The notes beneath the pieces were generated by a model. It was given only the letters and a program-made list of their open reading frames with translations, was not told the DNA's origin and did no database searches. A program made the translations under genes and the position numbers. Of a stretch of 6,319 bases of DNA, positions 1 through 5,984 are shown one piece after another. Source of the stretch: an uncultured Candidatus Methylacidiphilales bacterium (GTDB taxonomy: Bacteria > Verrucomicrobiota > Verrucomicrobiia > Methylacidiphilales > CALFVM01). The stretch's first letter is position 1, and each line of letters begins with the position of its first letter. The stretch lies in NCBI GenBank assembly GCA_937928665.1, contig CALFVM010000054.1:1-6319 (forward strand), in the 5' to 3' direction.

Positions 1-2537
1 ACGCGGAGCACTGATTCGGCGTCATCGGCCTGGAGGGCATCAAGGATTTCCTGATGTCGTTTGCGGGTTTCGGTGACGAAGAGAGCGGCGAGGCGCGGTG
101 GAAAACGGGAGGCGTTGATCGGAGGAGGAAGGTTGGCGGGAGGAGGCGGTTGGTGTCCGTTCGAGGCGGTGATGGGCTCGGAGGTTTCGGGTTTGGAGGT
201 TTCTACTGGTTCCGGGGGGCAGGGTGAGGCACTCGTTTCGGGTTCGGACGCCAACGGAGCTTCGGGGGAGGGTTCCTCCAGGGCCGGGCGTTTGCGGAGG
301 TCGGCAGCTTTTTTCAGGGCGGCCAGGAGTTCGGCTTCGTCGATCGGTTTCCCGACGTAATCGTTCATGCCGGCGGCCAGGCAAACGTCGCGGTCCCCCG
401 GCATGGCATTGGCGGTCATGGCGACGATAAAGATGTCTTTGCGGATGTTGGGCGAAGCACCGGCCCGAATGCGGCGGGTGGTTTCGTAACCGTCGAGTTC
501 GGGCATTTGGCAATCCATGAGGATGCAGTCGAAGGATTGGGTCTCAAGGATCTCAAGAGCGCGGAGCCCGTGTTCGGCCATGGTCAGGGTGTGGCCCCAG
601 GCGGTGAGGAGAATTTGGGCGACTTCCCGGTTCACTTCGCTGTCCTCAACAAGGAGGATGTTGAGAGGGGGGCAAGAAGCCTCGGCCTCGGTGACGGCGA
701 GGCGTGTCGGGTTGGGTTCTGCGGGAAGGGGTTGGGGAGCCAAGGGGAGCTGGGCCGGTTCAGCAGGCAGGGGGAGCGGCGTTGATGTCGGCGTCTGTGC
801 CGGGGTGGAGGCGGGCCGGGTGCGGATGGCTTTGAGGAGACCTTCGAGGAGTTCGGTGGGTTTGACGGGTTTAGCAATGACAGAGGCGACCTGACCTTCG
901 CGGGCGGCCTCGGCTCCGACCTCGTTTTCAAAGGCGGCCAGGAGGATATTGCGGGTCGAAGCGGTCAGGGGGTCGCGAGCGAGATCGCGGGCGAGGGCGA
1001 GTCCGTCGCGCCCGTCGAGGTGGAAGTCGATGACGCAACAATCAAAGGGAAGATTGCGTGCGGCCTGACGGCGGGCAAGGTCGAGGGCGTCGGCGGGGGA
1101 GGTGGCACTGCGGGTGATGACGTTCCAGCGCCCGAGGTGCTGGGTGAGGTAGGAACAGAACGAGGGGCTGTCGTCAACGACGAGGACGCGGACGCCCCAG
1201 AGTTCCTCGTGCTTGACCTGTTGGGCGGCGGTAGCGGCGGGATTTTTGGGGAGGGTAAGTTCGAAGAAGAAGGTGGAGCCTTTGCCGGGTTCGCTTTCGC
1301 AGCCGATGGTGCCGCCGAGAAGTTCGACGAGGCGTTTGCAGATGGCGAGGCCGAGGCCGGTGCCTCCGAATTTGCGGCTGGTGGACCGGTCCCCCTGTTC
1401 GAAGGCAGAGAAGAGGCGGCGCTGGACTTCGGGAGTAATGCCCACGCCGGTATCACGCACGGCGACGCGGATGGTGGCTTCGTTATTGGTCTGGCGGAGG
1501 CAATCCAGGTGGACGACGACCTCGCCGGATTCAGTAAATTTGACGGCGTTGGAGGTGAGGTTGAGAAGAATTTGGCGAAGGCGGGTGGGGTCGGAGATGA
1601 AACCGGTAGGAACGCTCGGGTCGATCCAACTGTAGCAATCGATCTTTTTCTCCCGAGCCCGCTCGGAGTTGAGCTGGACGGCTTCTTCGATGAGGTCGGC
1701 GAGGTTAAAGGGGATGTGCTCGAACTCCATCCGGCCGGCTTCAATTTTGGAGAAGTCGAGAATGTCGTTGAGGATGGTGAGGAGGGCGTTGGCGGAGTTA
1801 AGCACGGTCGAGGCGTAGCGACGCTGCGTGGCGTCCAGGGCGGTGCGCATGAGGATACGCACCATCCCGAGGATACCATTGAGGGGAGTGCGGATTTCAT
1901 GGCTCATGTTGGCCAGAAAGGTCGCTTTCATTTCGGCGGCCTGCATGGCGACGTCGCGGGCATGGGCCAGTTCGATGTTGCTTCGGTTGAGCTGGTCGGT
2001 GAGGGATTCGAGTTCAGTGACCTGATATTCCGTGATTCGGTGCTGGAGCCGCATCATGGTTTGGGTTTGTATCAGGCCGAGGAATCGTCCGTTGGCGTCG
2101 ACGAGAATGATGTCATCGAAGAAGCCGCTTTGCCGATTCATGACCAGCCGAAGGACTTCGCGGACAGGTTGGCCGCGGCGGATGATGAGGGAGTCTTCCT
2201 GAACGTGGCGGCTGAGAGGGGTTTTGGCGTAGATGCAGTGGCCGAGACCGCAGTTGAGGGTGAGTTTCCGGACGATGGTCAGTTCGGAGCAGAGGCCGAT
2301 GACTTTGGTTCCCTCAAGAACGGCGACAAAGGCGATCTCGGGGTAATCGCGGAAGAAGCTTTGGGCACGGTCGAGGTCCATGCCAGCCGGGAGCGTGGCG
2401 CGGGAGTCGATCAGATCGGCCCAATCGACTTGCTCGCCAGGGGAGAAACGGTCCTGGGGAAATTCGGGCCGGGGTAAGCGGAGAGCAGGGGAGCGGAGTT
2501 CGGTAGCCGGCAGGGGAGGATCGATGGGCTGGATCAT
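1..2537 (-). CDS. CBS-like hybrid sensor histidine kinase (HisKA-HATPase-REC-REC-HPt), C-terminus cut by window edge
   Basis: This is a cytoplasmic phosphorelay kinase that should autophosphorylate a His and pass the phosphate through receiver Asp residues to an HPt domain. The minus-strand frame is open for 845 codons from ATG 2537-2535 to the window edge, and an in-frame stop (2567-2565) lies ten codons upstream, so this ATG is the first one available; no clear ribosome binding site is seen. Visible in order: a Pro-rich N-terminus; a two-part CBS-like region (about 65-160); a predicted coiled coil (about 165-205); the H box with SHEIRTPLNG and phospho-His H213; the N box with N330; the G1 motif DTGVG at D362; the G2 motif GGTGLGLA from G391; receiver 1 (D455, D456, phospho-acceptor D504, K556); a Pro/Ala linker; receiver 2 (E631, D632, phospho-acceptor D675, T708, K730); a Pro/Glu/Ser linker; and the first helix of a probable HPt domain (from about 808). 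The HPt histidine would lie just outside the window. I see no transmembrane segment or signal peptide, so the signal is probably intracellular; CBS pairs often bind adenine nucleotides, but the ligand here is unknown. No DNA-binding output domain is present in the visible part. Confidence 0.93.
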   Translation of the reverse strand, partial: MIQPIDPPLPATELRSPALRLPRPEFPQDRFSPGEQVDWADLIDSRATLPAGMDLDRAQSFFRDYPEIAFVAVLEGTKVIGLCSELTIVRKLTLNCGLGHCIYAKTPLSRHVQEDSLIIRRGQPVREVLRLVMNRQSGFFDDIILVDANGRFLGLIQTQTMMRLQHRITEYQVTELESLTDQLNRSNIELAHARDVAMQAAEMKATFLANMSHEIRTPLNGILGMVRILMRTALDATQRRYASTVLNSANALLTILNDILDFSKIEAGRMEFEHIPFNLADLIEEAVQLNSERAREKKIDCYSWIDPSVPTGFISDPTRLRQILLNLTSNAVKFTESGEVVVHLDCLRQTNNEATIRVAVRDTGVGITPEVQRRLFSAFEQGDRSTSRKFGGTGLGLAICKRLVELLGGTIGCESEPGKGSTFFFELTLPKNPAATAAQQVKHEELWGVRVLVVDDSPSFCSYLTQHLGRWNVITRSATSPADALDLARRQAARNLPFDCCVIDFHLDGRDGLALARDLARDPLTASTRNILLAAFENEVGAEAAREGQVASVIAKPVKPTELLEGLLKAIRTRPASTPAQTPTSTPLPLPAEPAQLPLAPQPLPAEPNPTRLAVTEAEASCPPLNILLVEDSEVNREVAQILLTAWGHTLTMAEHGLRALEILETQSFDCILMDCQMPELDGYETTRRIRAGASPNIRKDIFIVAMTANAMPGDRDVCLAAGMNDYVGKPIDEAELLAALKKAADLRKRPALEEPSPEAPLASEPETSASPCPPEPVETSKPETSEPITASNGHQPPPPANLPPPINASRFPPRLAALFVTETRKRHQEILDALQADDAESVLR

Positions 2538-2721
2538 GATTTCGACGCGGGAAAAGCTGAGGATTTAATTTGCCGATTCAGCGAAAGAGGCGTGACACTT
2601 GATGGACAAAAGTCACAACTCTGAGACGTTTGCGTGCGCAGGTGAAAGGGATGGTGTCCGGGCAGGATGCCGGAAGAATTAAGGGATGGGGAGAGGCCTG
2701 GGTGGGGCGGTCTGGCCTTGA
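2538..2721. other. Intergenic region between upp and the hybrid kinase gene
   Basis: This gap lies between the upp stop and the kinase start, both genes being on the minus strand. It is long enough to hold a upp terminator and a kinase promoter. It contains a short imperfect hairpin at 2658-2673 (CCGGGCAGGATGCCGG, six pairs with a one-base bulge and a 3-nt loop), but no T tract follows it on either strand. It also holds a weak GTGAC/GTCAC dyad. An AT-richer stretch near 2560-2575, just upstream of the kinase start, could be part of a promoter, but no well-spaced -35/-10 pair can be defended. No small ORF in it is convincing. Confidence 0.5.
2592..2616. repeat. Weak inverted repeat GTGAC-15 nt-GTCAC upstream of the kinase gene
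   Basis: GTGAC at 2592-2596 and GTCAC at 2612-2616 form perfect 5-bp arms separated by 15 nt. The right arm lies about 55 nt upstream of the kinase ATG, where an operator could sit. Arms this short can arise by chance, and no second copy was seen in the window, so a regulatory role is only a possibility. Confidence 0.15.
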
Positions 2722-3354
2722 TCAAAGGGTGCCGGTTCCGAACTGGCGGTCGCCCGCGTCGCCCAAGCCGGGAAGGATGAAGCCCCGCTCGTTAAGCTGG
2801 CGGTCGAGAGCGGCGGCAAGGATGGGGACGTCCGGGTGGGTTTCGGCCAGGTGACGGACGCCTTCGGGGGAGGCCAGGCAGCAGATAAAGCGGATGGAAA
2901 TCGCACCGGATGATTTAAGGAGGGAGAGGGCGGCAGCGGCACTGTGTCCAGTGGCCAGCATGGGATCGATGAGCCAGACCGTGTCGAGGGCGAGGTCGTC
3001 GGGCAGACGCTTGAGGTAGAGCTCGGCGTCAAGGGTTGTTTCATTGCGGGCGAATCCGAGGTGGCCGATGCGGGCTTCCGGGACGACGTCACGGAAGGCG
3101 TCGACCATGCCGAGGGCAGCGCGGAGAATGGGGATAAGGGTCACGCCTCCGCGGAGGCGGCTGCCCTGGGTTGTTTCCAGGGGAGTGGTGATATCGACCG
3201 GTTCGAGAGGCAGATCCGCCGCGGCCTGGGCGGCCAGGATGAGCGAAAGCTGGCGGAGGCGGGTGACGAACTCGGAGCGGGAGGTCTCGCGTTCCCTCAG
3301 CCGGGTGAGGCGGTCCTGAGCGAGCGCGTGGGGCAGCACGGTGAGATGATCCAT
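2722..3354 (-). CDS. upp: Uracil phosphoribosyltransferase
   Basis: UPRT makes UMP from uracil and PRPP in the cytoplasm and is the main uracil salvage enzyme. From the ATG at 3354-3352 the protein is 210 residues, close to the usual 208-210. Visible motifs: ILRAALGMVD (about 76-85); GFARNETTLD (about 100-109); the PRPP-binding loop DPMLATGHSA (130-139); and the C-terminal uracil-binding region, with a DRQLNERG segment (184-191), LPGLGDAGDRQFGT (194-207) and the stop at 2724-2722. The frame stays open for 37 more codons upstream to 3465, but those residues are Pro-rich and unlike the family. A second ATG directly before the chosen one (3357-3355) is an equally possible start. No clear Shine-Dalgarno site is present. 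It is transcribed divergently from dnaX and lies upstream of the hybrid kinase on the same strand; the 184-nt gap makes co-transcription uncertain. The usual IL-R-A-G-L-G-M-D segment has Ala instead of the first Gly, a mild change. Confidence 0.95.
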   Translation of the reverse strand: MDHLTVLPHALAQDRLTRLRERETSRSEFVTRLRQLSLILAAQAAADLPLEPVDITTPLETTQGSRLRGGVTLIPILRAALGMVDAFRDVVPEARIGHLGFARNETTLDAELYLKRLPDDLALDTVWLIDPMLATGHSAAAALSLLKSSGAISIRFICCLASPEGVRHLAETHPDVPILAAALDRQLNERGFILPGLGDAGDRQFGTGTL

Positions 3355-3498
3355 CATCGCTGGAGTAAGCGGGAAAGATGCCGGTTTGGCGATTCCGAAG
3401 ATGGGAGAGCCCGTTGGCCGGATGGTTGGGCGGAGGATGGGAAGATTCGGAGAACCTCTTGCCACGGTTTATCGGGCCGGGGTAAGGTCTGCCTGCAA
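3355..3498. promoter_or_regulatory. Divergent intergenic region between upp and the dnaX operon
   Basis: Both flanking genes read outward from this gap, so at least one promoter in each direction is expected here. On the plus strand, TTGCCA (about 3459-3464) resembles a -35 element, but nothing at the right distance looks like a good -10. TAAGG at 3483-3487 may act as a weak ribosome binding site for dnaX, with 11 nt to the GTG. No strong dyad or riboswitch-like structure was recognised. The promoter role is inferred from gene layout, not from motifs. Confidence 0.4.
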
Positions 3499-4989
3499 GT
3501 GAGCTACCTGGTCCTGGCCCGTAAATATCGTCCGCAAACCTTTGCACAGGTGGTGGGTCAGGAACATGTCGTGCGCGGGTTGAGCAATGCGCTGGCAACC
3601 GGGCGGATTGCCCATGCTTTTTTGTTTGTGGGTCCGCGGGGGATTGGCAAGACGTCGATCGCCCGGATTCTTTCCAAGGCACTTAACTGCGCGGGTGGGC
3701 CGAGGGCTGACTTTGATCCGAACGACCCGATTTGTCAGGAAATCGCGGAGGGCCGATCTCTGGACGTGATTGAGATTGATGGCGCCTCCAACAACGGGGT
3801 GGAGCAGGTTCGCGAGTTACGCGATAACGTGCAATACACGCCGACGGGGGGCAAGTTCAAGGTCTACATCATTGACGAGGTGCACATGCTGAGTCCGGGA
3901 GCTTTCAACGCCTTGTTAAAAACGTTGGAGGAGCCTCCGGCCCACGTGAAGTTCATCTTTGCCACGACGGAGGTGCACAAGCTGCCGGCGACGATTCTTT
4001 CGCGGTGCCAGCGCTATGATTTGCGGCGGATTGCCGACTTGGATATCGCCAAGCACCTGAGCTTCATTGCGGACAATGAGGGGATCAAGATTTCTCCAGA
4101 TGCGCTAACGTTGCTGGCGCGGAACGCGGAGGGCGGGCTACGGGACGCCGAGTCGGCACTGGATCAGTTGATTACCTTTTGCGGCAAAGAGATCAGGGAA
4201 CAGGATGTCCTGGACATGTTCGGGTTGACCGGCATTCGGGAGATTTGGGCGTTGGCGGAGGCGATTGAAGCGGGTGACCCGGAACCGGCGATTCGTCAGG
4301 TGCGGGCGTTGGTGAGTCGGGGGAAAGATCTGCTGCAACTCACGCGGGAACTGTGCCGGTACTTCCGCAATCAGCTTATCTATCACATCTCTCCAGAGTT
4401 GGCCGCCTCCCAGATTGATCCGAGTGAGGTGCATCACTTTGCGGCGATGCAGCCGCTGCCGCCGAAGGATTTGGTGCTGGTGTGGATTGAGGAACTGGTC
4501 CGGTTGGAAGAGCGCATCCGACACGCGTTGGTGAAAGAAGTGATGTTTGAAATTACCATGATCCGCCTGGCCCAGCAGCGGGAAAAGGTTGAATTGGAGC
4601 ATTTGCTCCGGGCCCTGACGGGGGGACAGCCGATTCCGCCGGTCGACCGGCCCTCGATTGCCCCCGTGCGCTCTGCGGCTGCGACCGTTGATGCGCGGGA
4701 CTCCGGCGTCGCGGTAGCGTCCAAGCCGCAACCAGAAGCGCGGCCGCCGGAGCAAGCCGCTGAGGAGAGACCGGCGGCGGAGCCTGAGCCGGAGGCACCG
4801 CCTGTGCCTGTGGTTCCGCCGAGAGAGAACCCAGCAGGGGTCAAGGAGGTCCCGAAAACAAAAGGGAAGCGGGAGATCAGTCGTGCGGATAAAGATGAGT
4901 TTTATCAAGACCCGGCTATCCAGGCCGCGCTCGAACGTTTCGAGGCGCGCGCGGTGGAGGTGCGGGAGAAACCCACCCAGGCGGCCTGA
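3499..4989 (+). CDS. dnaX: DNA polymerase III subunit gamma/tau (clamp loader ATPase)
   Basis: DnaX is the ATPase of the clamp loader, which opens the sliding clamp and places it on primed DNA. Start GTG 3499 gives a 496-residue protein beginning SYLVLARKYRP after the initiator, the classic family start; the frame is open back to 2944, but that part is antisense to upp. Visible: Walker A GPRGIGKT (45-52); a zinc-module region (64-79) with only two cysteines; Walker B with DEVH (126-129); sensor 1 near FIFATTE (152-158); the SRC motif with the arginine finger R169; and an oligomerisation domain III with GKDLLQLTRELCRYFRNQ (up to about residue 290). From about 375 to 455 comes a Pro/Glu/Ala-rich linker, then a short conserved-looking tail (about 463-490) with DEFYQDPAIQAALERFEARA. 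This is longer than E. coli gamma (431) and shorter than E. coli tau (643). No A AAA AAG slippery site was seen, so a separate gamma form by that mechanism is not supported. It is the first gene of an operon with ybaB and recR. Confidence 0.97.
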   Translation: MSYLVLARKYRPQTFAQVVGQEHVVRGLSNALATGRIAHAFLFVGPRGIGKTSIARILSKALNCAGGPRADFDPNDPICQEIAEGRSLDVIEIDGASNNGVEQVRELRDNVQYTPTGGKFKVYIIDEVHMLSPGAFNALLKTLEEPPAHVKFIFATTEVHKLPATILSRCQRYDLRRIADLDIAKHLSFIADNEGIKISPDALTLLARNAEGGLRDAESALDQLITFCGKEIREQDVLDMFGLTGIREIWALAEAIEAGDPEPAIRQVRALVSRGKDLLQLTRELCRYFRNQLIYHISPELAASQIDPSEVHHFAAMQPLPPKDLVLVWIEELVRLEERIRHALVKEVMFEITMIRLAQQREKVELEHLLRALTGGQPIPPVDRPSIAPVRSAAATVDARDSGVAVASKPQPEARPPEQAAEERPAAEPEPEAPPVPVVPPRENPAGVKEVPKTKGKREISRADKDEFYQDPAIQAALERFEARAVEVREKPTQAA

Positions 4990-5013
4990 AAAGCAGGCGC
5001 AGAAAGCAAATTG

Positions 5014-5325
5014 ATGAACCCGATGAAGATGATGCAGCAGGTGCAAAAGATGCAGGCCGACATGGCCCGAATGCAGGAGGAACTGGCCTCGCGGACTTAC
5101 GAGGCGTCGGTGGGCGGGGGTGCCGTTAAGGCGGTGGCCACTGGGGATGGGAATCTTCAGTCGGTCTATCTTTCCCCGGAAGTGGTCGCGTCGGGGGACG
5201 TGGAAATGTTGCAGGATTTGATCGTGTCGGCAGTGCAGGAGGCGGTGAAGAAGGGCCGGGACGAGGCGCAGCGGGAGATTGGGAAGCTGACGTCAGGATT
5301 GAAGATTCCCGGGTTGGGTCTGTGA
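5014..5325 (+). CDS. ybaB: YbaB/EbfC family nucleoid-associated protein
   Basis: This small DNA-binding protein forms homodimers with a tweezer-like shape and associates with the nucleoid; the family is often linked to RecR-dependent repair or gene regulation. The protein is 103 residues, normal for the family. It begins with a Met/Gln-rich helix (MKMMQQVQKMQADMARMQEE), then the typical beta region with GGGAVKAVATGDG, then a second helical part with DLIVSAVQEAVKK, and ends in a Gly/Leu-rich tail. The start is ATG 5014; a TTG directly before it (5011) and an ATG at 5023 are alternatives. Only weak purine-rich sequence (AGCAGG at 4992-4997, AGAAAG at 5001-5006) lies upstream. It follows dnaX by 24 nt, and its stop codon overlaps the recR start, which points to one transcript. 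Confidence 0.95.
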   Translation: MNPMKMMQQVQKMQADMARMQEELASRTYEASVGGGAVKAVATGDGNLQSVYLSPEVVASGDVEMLQDLIVSAVQEAVKKGRDEAQREIGKLTSGLKIPGLGL

Positions 5326-5921
5326 TGGACTATCCGCCTGCGTTCCGGCACCTGGTGCAGGCTTTTCGTCAGCTTCCGTCGGTCGGGCCACGGTCCGCAG
5401 AGCGGTTCGCGTTGCATCTCTTGAGCGGCGACCCCGCAGTGGCGCGGTCGTTGGGCGAGGCGATTCTGGAGGCGCGGCGGGCCATCCGGGCGTGCTCATC
5501 CTGTGGTTTTTATGCGGAGGCGGAGCTGTGCCCGATCTGTCAGGATCCGGCGCGGGATTCGTCGGTGGCTTGTGTGGTGGCGCAGGCGCGGGATGTGATT
5601 GCGGTGGAGAAGTCCGGGGCGTTTCGGGGGCGGTACTTTGTCCTGGGTGGCGTGCTTTCGCCGTTGGATGGGATTGGGCCGGAGGAGTTGCGCCTGGAGC
5701 GGTGTTTTGAGGAGCTGGAGAGGCGGGCGGTGCGGGAGGTCATCCTGGCACTGGGCTCCGATGTGGGGGGAGAGACGACGGGGCTGTATTTGGCGGGGGA
5801 AATGAAGAAGCGGGGCTGGCAGGTCAGTCGCCTGGCGACGGGCATTGCCGTGGGCGGGGACCTGGAGTTTGTGGACAGTGTGACCTTGGGCCGGGCGTTG
5901 GCGGAGCGGCGGGTGGTGTGA
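5325..5921 (+). CDS. recR: Recombination mediator RecR
   Basis: RecR works with RecO and RecF to load RecA onto single-stranded DNA at gaps. The protein is 198 residues, the normal length. Visible in order: a helix-hairpin-helix region with QLPSVGPRSAERFALHLL (16-33); a C4 zinc finger with C57, C60, C69 and C72; a Toprim domain with VIAVEKSGAFRGRYFVLGG (about 91-109) and the loop GSDVGGETTGLY (144-155); and a C-terminal VGGDLEFVDSVTLGRAL segment (176-192). The Toprim loop has VGGE where most RecR proteins have VEGE. The ATG at 5325 shares its A with the ybaB TGA (5323-5325), so translation is probably coupled; GTG at 5322 is a possible alternative one codon earlier. No separate ribosome binding site is seen. 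Confidence 0.97.
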   Translation: MDYPPAFRHLVQAFRQLPSVGPRSAERFALHLLSGDPAVARSLGEAILEARRAIRACSSCGFYAEAELCPICQDPARDSSVACVVAQARDVIAVEKSGAFRGRYFVLGGVLSPLDGIGPEELRLERCFEELERRAVREVILALGSDVGGETTGLYLAGEMKKRGWQVSRLATGIAVGGDLEFVDSVTLGRALAERRVV

Positions 5922-5984
5922 TGGCTCGCGATAGCGGGGCGCGGGGCACCGGGCTGGCGGAACCGGGCTTGGGGGGGAACGGAC
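5922..5984. other. Convergent gap between recR and the DUF1318 gene
   Basis: Two genes end toward each other across these 63 nt. The sequence is G-rich and contains the direct repeat ACCGGGCT (5949-5956 and 5962-5969), but no clear stem-loop followed by a T tract in either direction. Termination may depend on Rho or occur inside the neighbouring gene. Confidence 0.4.

Noticed and set aside
965..1900. A 311-codon minus-strand frame rich in Ser and Pro
   Set aside because: It is an out-of-phase reading of the kinase gene; the low-complexity Ser/Pro/Thr composition is typical of a shifted frame.
1020..2477. A 485-codon open frame on the plus strand, Gly/Glu/Asp-rich
   Set aside because: It is fully antisense to the kinase, whose HisKA, HATPase and receiver motifs are unmistakable in the minus frame. 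Long antisense frames are common in GC-rich coding DNA, and the product shows no recognisable motif.
2658..2673. Hairpin CCGGGCAGGATGCCGG as a upp terminator
   Set aside because: The stem is short with a bulge and a 3-nt loop, and no T tract follows it in the minus-strand direction.
2944..3498. Extension of dnaX upstream by 185 codons in the same open frame
   Set aside because: This stretch is antisense to upp and does not resemble DnaX; the family start SYLVLARKYRP fits GTG 3499. An automatic caller might wrongly report a 681-residue fusion.
4852..4872. A-rich stretch near CCGAAAACAAAAGGG as a programmed frameshift site in dnaX
   Set aside because: It does not match the A AAA AAG type heptamer; shifting back one base would mispair the second codon, and no strong stimulatory stem-loop was recognised.
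4138..5046. A 302-codon minus-strand frame opposite dnaX
   Set aside because: It is antisense to the well-supported dnaX frame, rich in Arg/Leu/His, and without motifs.
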